Assembly (NCBI RefSeq): GCF_007860105.1
Contig: NZ_SJPU01000001.1
Coordinates: 2,189,594-2,253,593 of the forward strand
Length of the DNA: 64,000 bases
Reading direction: 5' to 3'
Origin: Allorhodopirellula heiligendammensis
GTDB taxonomy: Bacteria; Planctomycetota; Planctomycetia; Pirellulales; Pirellulaceae
The position numbers were made by a program, and so were the translations under genes. This document shows, piece after piece, positions 8,425 to 16,865 of this stretch (its first letter is position 1; the number at the start of each line of letters is the position of its first letter). Below the pieces are notes generated by a model that saw only the letters and a list, made by a program, of their open reading frames with translations, was not told the DNA's origin and did not search any database.

Positions 8425-10074
8425 ATGCGTCGACTTTTGTCCAAACCAGTTTTTTGTGCATGCATGTTGGTTGGGGCGGCCCTCTCCGGAAACGTCGGTG
8501 GTCAGCCGCCCGTCGTCCATTCTCCCGGTGGCGGAGCGGATTTTGCCGGGGATGTGGGCCATTTTGGAGACGCTGTTGGCAACGCGAATGTCGCTGGCAA
8601 TGCGGGTGGCGGGTCGATGGCGGATTTCGGATCGTTGATGAATCTCGTGCAAACAACGGTGGAACCGGATTCGTGGGAAGCTCTCGGTGGAGTCGGTACG
8701 ATGGCCCCGTATCCGCAGGGTGTGATTGTCGACCCCAGCGGCTTGCTACGTGAGATCGACACACAGCACGTGAGTCAGGATGACCATGAGGCTGCGATTG
8801 CAGCACTGCTCACGCAACCGCCGGCAGATGGTGATGTGGCGTCTGATGAAGACGATTGGCGTGCTCCCGCGCGAATTCGCTGCGTCTCGGTCCGCCGCAT
8901 GATGCAGGCGCTCGCGGGGCGGGCACTCCAACAACAGACGTTGGTGCGGAGCACCGATGGCGCGGCTTTGCCAGATTCAACTCGCGCCGATGCGTCACTG
9001 GAGGCCTTTCGGTCCATGGCGGGACTCTCGCGAGTCGTCGTCGTGATGGTGACGCACGATGACCTGATCGTAGCTGGTCCTGTCGCAGGGTTCGATGACG
9101 TCGACGGGTGGCTGCTGGATCGCAAGTCAGGTCTGCCTCCGATCAGCTTGGTGTCGCTGGCGACGGGCGTGAAAGCTGCTCGTAGCCGCACGCCCTACGG
9201 TTGCACGATCGATCCAACCACCGAGGGCTTGCAGGCGGCCGCCACTCTGGGGCAACAGATTGTTGCCGGTGGGATTCCGATGTCCCGCGCTGCCGATCAG
9301 CTCGCCTCCGCCCTGGGGCGACAAAACATCAGTGTGTTTGGCATGACCGCTTCAAACGAAGTCGCCTACACGATGGTGGAAGCGGATCGACATATGAAGC
9401 GACTGGCCCTCGGAATCGAGCCGTTGCCCAATCGCGTCCGCAACTACTTGCAAATGGTTTCATCAACTGGCGATGGCACGCCGCCCACGGACCTACTCTT
9501 GCGGCTGTGGTTCACCACTCGCGCTCTCGATGTCCGTGCCAGTGAAGTTGATGGCGATCGAATTGTGCAGCTCGCTGGCACTCCCATTCGGCTCAGCGGC
9601 GAGAATGAACGCGCCCAGCTCGATGGTGCTCGAGGGAACCGTGTCATCGACCCAGCGTCGCTGGCATTCGTGGACCACTTCAATCAGAATTGGGGAAGTA
9701 TCCGAGCGAAATATCCCATTTACGGAGCACTGGAATCGGTATACATGGCTACCGCCATCAGCGAACTGTGGAAGCGCACGGCGATGAACTCTGACCATGA
9801 GACGTTACAGCGTGCGGTCATGTATTTCGCTGCCGAGCAAGCACCCACGCTGCTGCCACCACGCCAAGTCGATTCCATTGCAGTACTGCACCGTTACCAG
9901 CGCGGGCGGAAAAAGCATCAGGTGCTGATGGCCAGCGGCGGGGTCGAAATCACATCCGGCGATCTCGTGCCACTCAAGATCGGTGATTATCCCGGGCTCC
10001 GATCGTTTGCTAAAATTCGTGATGGGCGACCCGCCGACCGTTGGTGGTGGAACGGCCAGCTCGATAAGCGTTGA
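8425..10074 (+). CDS. DUF1598-type secreted protein
   Basis: 549-residue protein of the planctomycete DUF1598 type. The N-terminus has a signal peptide (MRRLLSKPVFCACMLVGAAL, cut likely near SGNVGGQ). Then comes a Gly/Ala/Asn-rich low-complexity segment, and a domain with the recurring motif MAGLSRVVVVMVTHDDLIVAGP that recalls DUF1598. Function is unknown. The ATG at 8425 is preferred over an upstream in-frame start at 8305 because it begins the signal peptide directly. A hairpin with a T-rich tail follows at 10134. The next gene, DUF1570, is on the same strand 123 bp away. Confidence 0.75.
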   Translation: MRRLLSKPVFCACMLVGAALSGNVGGQPPVVHSPGGGADFAGDVGHFGDAVGNANVAGNAGGGSMADFGSLMNLVQTTVEPDSWEALGGVGTMAPYPQGVIVDPSGLLREIDTQHVSQDDHEAAIAALLTQPPADGDVASDEDDWRAPARIRCVSVRRMMQALAGRALQQQTLVRSTDGAALPDSTRADASLEAFRSMAGLSRVVVVMVTHDDLIVAGPVAGFDDVDGWLLDRKSGLPPISLVSLATGVKAARSRTPYGCTIDPTTEGLQAAATLGQQIVAGGIPMSRAADQLASALGRQNISVFGMTASNEVAYTMVEADRHMKRLALGIEPLPNRVRNYLQMVSSTGDGTPPTDLLLRLWFTTRALDVRASEVDGDRIVQLAGTPIRLSGENERAQLDGARGNRVIDPASLAFVDHFNQNWGSIRAKYPIYGALESVYMATAISELWKRTAMNSDHETLQRAVMYFAAEQAPTLLPPRQVDSIAVLHRYQRGRKKHQVLMASGGVEITSGDLVPLKIGDYPGLRSFAKIRDGRPADRWWWNGQLDKR

Positions 10075-10120
10075 GCGTGGAGTTTGCCTGCAACTCCCTG
10101 CCCTGGGGGTGATCGACCGG

Positions 10121-10126
10121 TATAAT
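10121..10126 (+). promoter_or_regulatory. perfect -10 box in front of a hairpin
   Basis: TATAAT lies just upstream of the hairpin at 10134. No good -35 box is found 16-18 bases before it. If used, transcription would start at the base of the hairpin and lead into the DUF1570 gene at 10198. Confidence 0.25.
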
Positions 10127-10133
10127 GAATACG

Positions 10134-10172
10134 TGCGTCGGGTGCTTTCATCCGACGCATCATTTTTATTTA
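10134..10172 (+). terminator. rho-independent terminator or leader hairpin
   Basis: TGCGTCGG (10134-10141) pairs with CCGACGCA (10152-10159) around a 10-base loop and is followed by TCATTTTTATTT. It ends the DUF1598 transcript, or acts as an attenuator for the DUF1570 gene that starts 26 bases later. Confidence 0.65.
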
Positions 10173-10197
10173 CTATCTTCAGTTCGTATCGGTCTGC

Positions 10198-11304
10198 ATG
10201 CTTTCGCAACGTCACCTACCGGAAGTGCTCACGCTGGCGTCTCTTCTGTTGCTCTCCCCAAGTGTCCTGGGGCGAAATGCCGCGGCAGAGCAATTTGTTT
10301 TCCGGGATCTGGTCGACGGTCAGGTCACTGGCGAGAAACATGTCGTCAATGGGGAAGCCGTCGTGGAAGCGGTCGATGGCGGGGTGTTGGTGTGCGCCGA
10401 TGATGGCCGCATTTGGACGATCCAGCCCGATCAGATCACCCATCGGGAACCGGGACCGCCGCCGCCGGCGATCAGCCAGGACGAGATTGAGCGTCGGATG
10501 CTCGAGGAGCTGCCCAGCGGTTTTGCCGCTTTCCGAACGGCTCACTATGTGATCCTGCATCAAGGTAATATCGAGTATGCGCGTGATGTCGCGATGCTCT
10601 TTGAGTCGCTCTACCGAGCATTCTTTGCCTACTGGAAAAACCAGCGCGTCGATCTCGAGGTTCCCAAATATCCTCTCGTGGCTGTTGTGCTGCGGGACCG
10701 CGATGAATTCGTCAAACACGCCAGTGCGGAGATTGGGGATACCGCGGCCAATGTGATCGGATACTACCATCTCGCCAGCAACCAGATGACGACCTACCGG
10801 GTACCGAACATCGAGCGCAACATCGCGACGATTATCCATGAGGCCACTCATCAACTCGCCTATAATTGCGGCCTGCAGACCCGATTCGCAGACAATCCGA
10901 TGTGGGTTAGCGAAGGGCTGGCAATGTTTTTTGAGTCACCCGATCTGAGTAATCCTCGCGGCTGGCGCGGAGTCGGGAGAATCAATCAAGTTAACTTGAT
11001 GCGATGGCGTAAGTATCAATCGTCGCGACCCAGCGACTCGCTTGTCACGATGTTCGCCGATGACTCTCGATTCCGGTCCGCCGCCACCGCAGAAGACGCC
11101 TACGGCGAGTCATGGGCGTTCACTTACTTTGCCCTGCGGACAATGAAACAGCAGTACATCGACTACTTGCAGCAACTCAGCAAGATCAAGGCGCTCGAGG
11201 AGCTGACAGGTCGCGAGCGGATTGAGATGATCGAGTCAGCGTTCGGAATGACCATTGCCGAACTCGATGAAAAATTCGTCACTTACATGCGCCGCGTGCG
11301 GTGA
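10198..11304 (+). CDS. DUF1570 putative secreted metalloprotease-like protein
   Basis: 368 residues with a signal peptide (about 1-30, LASLLLLSPSVLG). It carries the motif IIHEATHQLAYN, an HExxH-like zinc motif of the gluzincin type, followed about 25 residues later by WVSEGLAMFFESPD, where the Glu of SEG is the likely third ligand. This layout is that of the DUF1570 family, common in planctomycetes and presumed peptidase-like, although the last residue of the canonical HExxH is shared only as HEATH. It is probably exported. Start ATG at 10198 lacks an evident Shine-Dalgarno sequence. It follows the DUF1598 gene; a functional link is inferred from proximity only. Confidence 0.8.
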   Translation: MLSQRHLPEVLTLASLLLLSPSVLGRNAAAEQFVFRDLVDGQVTGEKHVVNGEAVVEAVDGGVLVCADDGRIWTIQPDQITHREPGPPPPAISQDEIERRMLEELPSGFAAFRTAHYVILHQGNIEYARDVAMLFESLYRAFFAYWKNQRVDLEVPKYPLVAVVLRDRDEFVKHASAEIGDTAANVIGYYHLASNQMTTYRVPNIERNIATIIHEATHQLAYNCGLQTRFADNPMWVSEGLAMFFESPDLSNPRGWRGVGRINQVNLMRWRKYQSSRPSDSLVTMFADDSRFRSAATAEDAYGESWAFTYFALRTMKQQYIDYLQQLSKIKALEELTGRERIEMIESAFGMTIAELDEKFVTYMRRVR

Positions 11305-11476
11305 GCGAACTTCGCCAAGGCCTGGCTAATCATGGTTCCCCTGCTCGGAGCCTGATTTGGTGTCTGTCGGCCGGGGCTTTCGACGTGACGCAATAGTGTG
11401 ACGCACCGAAAGACCTGAGCACTCAGTTTGCCTTGTGGAAGGCCCGCCGCGGTGGCACGAACCGAGGCAGCGGTCG

Positions 11477-11502
11477 GACGACAAGGGTGTTTTTTTGTCG
11501 TC
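11477..11502 (+). promoter_or_regulatory. hairpin in the glyA leader
   Basis: GACGACAA (11477-11484) pairs with TTGTCGTC (11495-11502); the loop contains a run of T. It lies about 90 bases before glyA in the 289-bp gap after the DUF1570 gene. No glycine-riboswitch pattern was recognised. It could end the DUF1570 transcript or be a leader structure. Confidence 0.3.
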
Positions 11503-11593
11503 ATTGACGCTGGCGGGTGTGGCGTCGACAATCAGACTTTCGTTTGGCCCCTGTTGAAGCCGCCCAGCCCCAAAAAAACAGCAAAAACACGCG

Positions 11594-12856
11594 ATGAGCA
11601 CGATTGAGTCCCAAGATCCCGTCCTGTGGGAAGCCATGCAATCCGAAGCCGCCCGTCAGCAAGACGGTTTGGAGATGATTGCCAGCGAGAATTACACCAG
11701 CCAGGCCGTCATGGAAGCGGCAGGTAGCGTGTTGACCAACAAGTACGCCGAGGGGTATCCGGGCCGGCGATACTACGGTGGTTGTGAATATGTCGACGTC
11801 GTCGAATCGCTCGCCCTCGATCGAGCCAAGGAACTGTTCGGTGCTGAGGCGGCAAACGTGCAGCCGCACAGCGGCTCGCAGGCGAATGCTGCGGTCTATT
11901 TGGCAGCTTTGGAAGTGGGCGACACCGTGCTGGGATTGGACCTGGCCCAAGGGGGGCACCTGACCCACGGGATGAAGCTCAACATGAGCGGTCGGCTCTA
12001 TAATTTCGTTAGCTACGGCGTGGACGAAGAACATCATCGATTGGACTTCGATCAAATCGCAAAACTTGCTCGCCAACACAAACCCAAATTGATTGTCGCT
12101 GGGGCGAGTGCGTACCCGCGCGAAATCCCGCACGCGAAGTTCAAAGAGATCGCGGACGAAGTTGGTGCCAAACTGCTTGTCGACATGGCGCACTACGCCG
12201 GACTCGTCGCCGCCAAGATCCACGACAATCCAGTGCCACTGGCCGATTATGTCACCACAACAACCCACAAGACCCTGCGTGGTCCTCGCGGTGGTCTGAT
12301 TCTCTGCAAGTCGGAGCATCTGCCGCTGGTCAACCGCAACGTGTTCCCCGGCACCCAGGGTGGACCGTTGATGCATGTTATCGCGGGGAAAGCGATTTGT
12401 TTTGCTGAAGCGATGACGGACGCCTATCGCGTTTATGGCCAGGCTGTTGTTGATAATGCGAAGACGCTCGCCGACACCTTGACCTCAGCCGGATTGCGTC
12501 TGGTCAGTGGTGGCACGGACAATCACCTGATGCTCGTCGACGTGACGACGGTGGGACTGGGAGGTAAACAAGCCGAAGCCGTTTTGGATGCCTGTGGTAT
12601 CACTGTTAATATGAACATGATCCCATTCGACCAACGCAAACCAATGGACCCATCGGGCATTCGAATTGGTACCCCCGCACTGACGACACGAGGCATGGGC
12701 ACCACGGAGATGCAGCGTATTGGCAAGTGGATCCAACAATCGCTCAGTAAGCCTGAGGACGCGGGGCTGCACCAGTCGATCCGTGGCGAGATTCGCGACA
12801 TGTGTGTTAATTTCCCAGTACCAGCGGCAGCCGGTCAAACCTGTGGTGTGGCATGA
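11594..12856 (+). CDS. glyA: serine hydroxymethyltransferase
   Basis: 420-residue PLP enzyme that converts serine and tetrahydrofolate to glycine and methylene-tetrahydrofolate, the main source of one-carbon units. The PLP lysine is Lys226 in [14 protein letters not shown]. Other family marks are [33 protein letters not shown] and [11 protein letters not shown]. Length is normal. There is no clear Shine-Dalgarno sequence before the ATG. The stop overlaps the start of the next gene, a response regulator, by four bases, an unusual coupling for a housekeeping gene. Confidence 0.97.
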   Translation: MSTIESQDPVLWEAMQSEAARQQDGLEMIASENYTSQAVMEAAGSVLTNKYAEGYPGRRYYGGCEYVDVVESLALDRAKELFGAEAANVQPHSGSQANAAVYLAALEVGDTVLGLDLAQGGHLTHGMKLNMSGRLYNFVSYGVDEEHHRLDFDQIAKLARQHKPKLIVAGASAYPREIPHAKFKEIADEVGAKLLVDMAHYAGLVAAKIHDNPVPLADYVTTTTHKTLRGPRGGLILCKSEHLPLVNRNVFPGTQGGPLMHVIAGKAICFAEAMTDAYRVYGQAVVDNAKTLADTLTSAGLRLVSGGTDNHLMLVDVTTVGLGGKQAEAVLDACGITVNMNMIPFDQRKPMDPSGIRIGTPALTTRGMGTTEMQRIGKWIQQSLSKPEDAGLHQSIRGEIRDMCVNFPVPAAAGQTCGVA

Positions 12857-13284
12857 TGAGTAGACGTATTTTAATCGCGGACGATAACGCGGCTAATCGC
12901 GAATTGCTCGAAGCCTACTTGGTGCGTGTGGACTGCGAACTCGAAACCGCTGTCGACGGCGCCGATACGCTGGACAAGGTGGAATCGTTTCAACCCGATT
13001 TGATTTTGCTCGACGTGATGATGCCGCGACTGAGCGGATTCGAGGTCTGCAAACAGATCAAAGAAAATCCCGCCACCAGCCAAATCATGATCCTGATGGT
13101 GACAGCACTGAGTGAACTGGGGGATATCGAGCGCGCCGTGACCGCGGGGACAGATGATTTCCTCAGCAAACCTGTCAACCGAATTGAACTGGTTAAACGC
13201 GTCGAAAATATGCTGAAGCTTAAGGGCACTACTGACGAACTCGAACGACTTCGACAGTACATTCAAGAAATGGAAGAACGGTAG
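12853..13284 (+). CDS. single-domain response regulator (CheY/DivK-like)
   Basis: 143-residue receiver domain with no output domain. Acidic pocket Asp10/Asp11 ([12 protein letters not shown]), phosphoacceptor Asp54 (LILLDVMMP), Thr84 (LMVTALSE) and Lys106 (FLSKPVN) are all present. After the receiver a short helical tail ([22 protein letters not shown]) may be a coiled coil. Such proteins act as phosphorelay intermediates or bind a partner. No sensor kinase is adjacent. The gene overlaps glyA by 4 bp and is followed one base later by an unknown gene, so the three form one transcription unit. Confidence 0.9.
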   Translation: MMSRRILIADDNAANRELLEAYLVRVDCELETAVDGADTLDKVESFQPDLILLDVMMPRLSGFEVCKQIKENPATSQIMILMVTALSELGDIERAVTAGTDDFLSKPVNRIELVKRVENMLKLKGTTDELERLRQYIQEMEER

Positions 13285-13285
13285 G

Positions 13286-14440
13286 GTGCTCGAATCGCTG
13301 TGCCTGATGCCTCCGAAAATTGGGCAGGTTCGTCGCGGAATTTCACCTGCGCCGGCCGACATGCTGCTCACGCGGCGGGTCGGGGCTCCGATTCTGTTTC
13401 CTTCGCCTTTGTTCTGGGATTCACCGCCCTGGCATACCTGGCCACCCATCGTGGCCGAGGCCATCTTTCTCGCGATGCAGTCGCGAGGGCTGCTCGTTTC
13501 CGCCCTCGAAAGTGAGTTGGGACGGACAGAGGACATCGACCAGACCTCGACCGAATCCAGTGCGCGCGCGAGCGTCTCCGACACGCAAGCGCCTTTGAAT
13601 AGGAAATCATCGCCGCAAGACCCAACCGATAGCGAGCTGGGCATTCCACGCATGTTGCCCTATCGAAACGAGCGCTACGGTCTTGCGGATGTTGACTTTG
13701 ATCATGCCATGGTCGTGGACATGCAGCTGTCGCCGCGGCGTGATCATTCGGGACGGTTCGCCTACTCCGCGATGCAGCTCGGACGCTGGGAAGCCACCCC
13801 GGCAGACCAACCGCTCTCCGGTGGCGGTTGGATCCCAGCGATGACCCTGCCACCAGACGTCTCCAGTCTCGATCGGCTCAGTTCCAAGGTTGCCCAATTG
13901 CGAGTGCTCGCCCCTGATGCTGCGATCGTCCTGAGCGTGACACCGGAATGGATCGATGACCATCTGGCTGATCTCATCGCTGCGGGCCCGGATGCCATTC
14001 TGATCCGGCTAGGGCAAATCCGCATGGCAGGTATTGCGTTCGCTCAATTCACCCGCAGACTGCTCACGCGCGTCGAAACAATCCAGAAGGTTCCGATTTG
14101 GCTCGCCCCGCCGAAGTCATTGGCAAAGCACCCTCTGAGTGTTTCGGATTCCATCAAGACGATCGCACTGGGCGTGTCTGCCATCGCGGTGGACAGTTGG
14201 CTCGAAGAGGTTCTCGAGGAGTTTGATGAGATTGCTGCCCCCTCCGCGTTCAGCGCCGACCCGTTACGCACCGTGACTGCGGAAGTCGAAGAAATACTAT
14301 CGCGGCGTCTCGATCCGGATCTCGAACACTTCGCTGGATTACTATCGACGCTCGTCCATGAACAACCACGCGACCTGTTAGGGACGTTTGATCCCGAGAT
14401 TGCACAGCTGCTCGATTTGCCTTGCATCGGCCGATTGTAG
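13286..14440 (+). CDS. unknown protein in the glyA-response regulator unit
   Basis: 384 residues from a GTG one base after the response regulator stop; an ATG eight codons on is an alternative. No family was recognised. The first 130 residues are Pro/Ser-rich with a short hydrophobic stretch. The second half alternates predicted strands and helices, for example AAIVLSVTPEWIDDHL, DAILIRLGQIRMAG and VSAIAVDSWLEEVLEEF, which could suit an alpha/beta barrel. The last 100 residues are acidic and helical. The close spacing suggests co-translation with the response regulator, so it may be its partner or target; that is inference. Confidence 0.6.
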   Translation: MLESLCLMPPKIGQVRRGISPAPADMLLTRRVGAPILFPSPLFWDSPPWHTWPPIVAEAIFLAMQSRGLLVSALESELGRTEDIDQTSTESSARASVSDTQAPLNRKSSPQDPTDSELGIPRMLPYRNERYGLADVDFDHAMVVDMQLSPRRDHSGRFAYSAMQLGRWEATPADQPLSGGGWIPAMTLPPDVSSLDRLSSKVAQLRVLAPDAAIVLSVTPEWIDDHLADLIAAGPDAILIRLGQIRMAGIAFAQFTRRLLTRVETIQKVPIWLAPPKSLAKHPLSVSDSIKTIALGVSAIAVDSWLEEVLEEFDEIAAPSAFSADPLRTVTAEVEEILSRRLDPDLEHFAGLLSTLVHEQPRDLLGTFDPEIAQLLDLPCIGRL

Positions 14441-14543
14441 TGAGTCGCCGCTCTCCCTCAGAATGCAGAGACCTGCACGCGCACGATTCATCCGCCAAGA
14501 TTTTGCGGAACACGGGCTCACGATCACTCAGTTTTTCTGAGCA

Positions 14544-14573
14544 ATGACAATACCCCGCTGGAGAATGTATACT
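14544..14573 (+). promoter_or_regulatory. candidate sigma-70 promoter for the J-like/Hsp70 operon
   Basis: ATGACA (14544-14549, five of six matches) and TATACT (14568-14573, five of six) are separated by 18 bases. Transcription would start near 14580, about 90 bases before the ATG at 14673. Read by eye. Confidence 0.4.
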
Positions 14574-14672
14574 CTTGCTTTGGTCTCGGTGTGCTGGTGT
14601 TGCATCGACCCCGGAGGAAGGTGACTTCGAGGTATATATCCACCTAACGCAACTCAAGGGAGCCCACGATCG

Positions 14673-16865
14673 ATGAGCGAGTCGTTTGACCCGTATCATA
14701 AACTGCTGGGGATCTCGAAGCGGGACCAGCCACCGACGCTCTACCGGTTACTGGGCCTTGAGGCCCTCGAATCCGATCGCGAAGTCATCGACGCCGCCGC
14801 AAACAAGCAGATGGCGTATCTGCAGGGTTGCTCGAATGGAGATCACGCGGCAAGTGCCGAGCGTTTGATCAACGAAGTTGCCAGCGCGCGGCTGCGGCTG
14901 CTTAATCCAGAGTCGAAGGCTCAGTACGACGGCCAATTGCAGGCGTCTGTGCTTGAGACGCAGCCAGTCCCAACCGACTCAGTCGTGCAACCTTCGCCTG
15001 TGACGGTGCCGCTCATTCCGGAGCCCGTCCATGCCGCCCCTGTGGTGGTGACGTCTACGTATAAACGTACACGCACTGCCCGACAGCGGCGATCGAGTGG
15101 GGTGCTTTGGGTTGTGGGCACGATCATGTCCTGCACGCTCATTTGGGGCGCGTGGATGATGGGAGTCTTAGGTGGAACGGATGCGGGTTTACAGGAATCT
15201 CGGACGGCGGCAAATAGCCGAACTGATCGCGAGAAATTGCCACCCGATCCCTCGACAGACCAATACAGTGAGTCTCCACAAGCACCTGGGTCGACATCCA
15301 ATGAGGTGATGCCAAATCTCAAAAGTACGGGAACGATGAATCCGATTCCGCTGTCGAATGCAGCCGAGGATGCTTCAGCGCCACTGCCGCCGCAATCACC
15401 TTCCATGGCAGCAGTCACTGCGGCGGAGAGCGAACGATTGGAAGGATTCCGCAGCTTGGCAACCGCGGCCAGACAACCACCATCGACTGACCAACCTGGC
15501 AGCGGAAGCGGAAATCCGTCCAGCGGCAGGCCGGACACGCCCTCCCGCCTGCCGGTCCCGGATGAGGAACAGCTGGACGCAGCGATGTCGGAGGTTCGGG
15601 TGACATTCTCATCGCAAATGAAAGCGGCAAAAACGACTTATGAGAAACAGCATCTCGGAAAAGAAATCGTTGATCTCGCCCTTGAGACGTCTTCCCCCGC
15701 CGCAAGATATGCGCTGCTGCAAACCGCACTGGAAATCTTTACCGAGGCAGGTGATTTCCCCGGCTCGATGCAGGTGATTGATCAGGTTCAGGGACAGTAT
15801 GCCATTCCAGAATTTGAGCACAGACTGCGGATCATGCAGGAACTCGAGCCGATGTTGTACCGACCGCTCGATCAAACCGCGATGGCCGATCAGGCTGAGA
15901 TGTTGATCGACACCGCCATCCTGCGTGATGACTACACGACCGCCAGCGAGTTGTGCACGATTTGTAAGAAGCTATCGCTCGATCTGCGTAACCGTGATAT
16001 GGCGAACAAATTTACGCTCAAGATGGATGAAATTGAGACGCTACAGAACAAACATCCCACCTATCTTTTGGCTCGCGAGCGGCTCGAAAGTGAACCGGAC
16101 AACGCCAAAGCCAACGAATTCCTCGGTCGCTTCCTTTGTTTTGGCAAGTCGCAATGGAACGAGGGTCTCCCCTATCTCAAAAGCGGTGAGGACGCAGGCC
16201 TCCGCGAGTTGGCAGCTGCCGACTTGCGGTTATCCTCAACTGCTACCGAGATTGAACGTGTTGCTGATCGTTGGTGGGAATACTCAGTCGCTGCTGAAGA
16301 GCAGATCTTGGTGGGACGCGCCAGTCGCCAGCGTGCGATCGACTTGTATCGGCGGGCAATCGCGCACGGTCTATCAGGGCTCGATAAGGCGGCCGCAGAG
16401 AAACGTGTGCAGGCGCTGCCAGCCGACTCGGGCTCGGCGTTCGCAATCTCGCGAACATCGAATGCAGAACAGGGTGAACCCAAACGGCCGCGTGGCGTGC
16501 CCCCGGCAGCAATTTATTTCAACGGCAACTGGTACCTCTTTTCAGACCAGCCGGTCAAGCAACCCGAAGCGATTGCTATTGCACAACGTGCAGGAGGACG
16601 ACCGGTGGTGGTTCGCAGCGCGGCCGAAAATGACTTTTTGGTCGCCCACGGCAAAGGCACTCTCATGCTCGGCATGATACGACGGGACGGTGTTTGGTAC
16701 GATGCGCTCAATGAGCCCCAACACTTTTTCCTATGGGACGTGCGGAATCGGCAGCCCGACACGTTGCCCAACGAGACCTGGGCTGCGATCGATGAGGCGA
16801 CATCCCTGTGGCACAATTATAATATTCGCCGGATGAACTTCGTGATCGAATGGGGACGCGAATGA
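14673..16865 (+). CDS. membrane protein with J-like N-terminal domain, partner of Hsp70
   Basis: 730 residues. Residues 1-90 (FDPYHKLLGI, YRLLGLEALESD, then a helix ending LLNPESKAQYD) resemble the J-domain-like module found at the start of many planctomycete proteins, but no HPD tripeptide is seen. A basic stretch (KRTRTARQRR) precedes one membrane helix at about 143-168. A Pro/Ser/Thr-rich linker follows to about residue 290, then a mainly helical repeat-like region (about 295-610). The last 100 residues hold a small domain with FNGNWYLFSDQPV. The N-terminus would be cytoplasmic. It overlaps the Hsp70 gene by four bases, supporting a chaperone/co-chaperone pairing. Confidence 0.7.
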   Translation: MSESFDPYHKLLGISKRDQPPTLYRLLGLEALESDREVIDAAANKQMAYLQGCSNGDHAASAERLINEVASARLRLLNPESKAQYDGQLQASVLETQPVPTDSVVQPSPVTVPLIPEPVHAAPVVVTSTYKRTRTARQRRSSGVLWVVGTIMSCTLIWGAWMMGVLGGTDAGLQESRTAANSRTDREKLPPDPSTDQYSESPQAPGSTSNEVMPNLKSTGTMNPIPLSNAAEDASAPLPPQSPSMAAVTAAESERLEGFRSLATAARQPPSTDQPGSGSGNPSSGRPDTPSRLPVPDEEQLDAAMSEVRVTFSSQMKAAKTTYEKQHLGKEIVDLALETSSPAARYALLQTALEIFTEAGDFPGSMQVIDQVQGQYAIPEFEHRLRIMQELEPMLYRPLDQTAMADQAEMLIDTAILRDDYTTASELCTICKKLSLDLRNRDMANKFTLKMDEIETLQNKHPTYLLARERLESEPDNAKANEFLGRFLCFGKSQWNEGLPYLKSGEDAGLRELAAADLRLSSTATEIERVADRWWEYSVAAEEQILVGRASRQRAIDLYRRAIAHGLSGLDKAAAEKRVQALPADSGSAFAISRTSNAEQGEPKRPRGVPPAAIYFNGNWYLFSDQPVKQPEAIAIAQRAGGRPVVVRSAAENDFLVAHGKGTLMLGMIRRDGVWYDALNEPQHFFLWDVRNRQPDTLPNETWAAIDEATSLWHNYNIRRMNFVIEWGRE

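Noticed and set aside
11305..11593. Possible glycine riboswitch before glyA
   Set aside because: No conserved glycine aptamer core was found; only a simple 8-bp hairpin is visible.
12871..13653. 260-residue minus-strand reading frame over the response regulator
   Set aside because: Opposes a receiver domain with all catalytic residues; no recognisable protein pattern.
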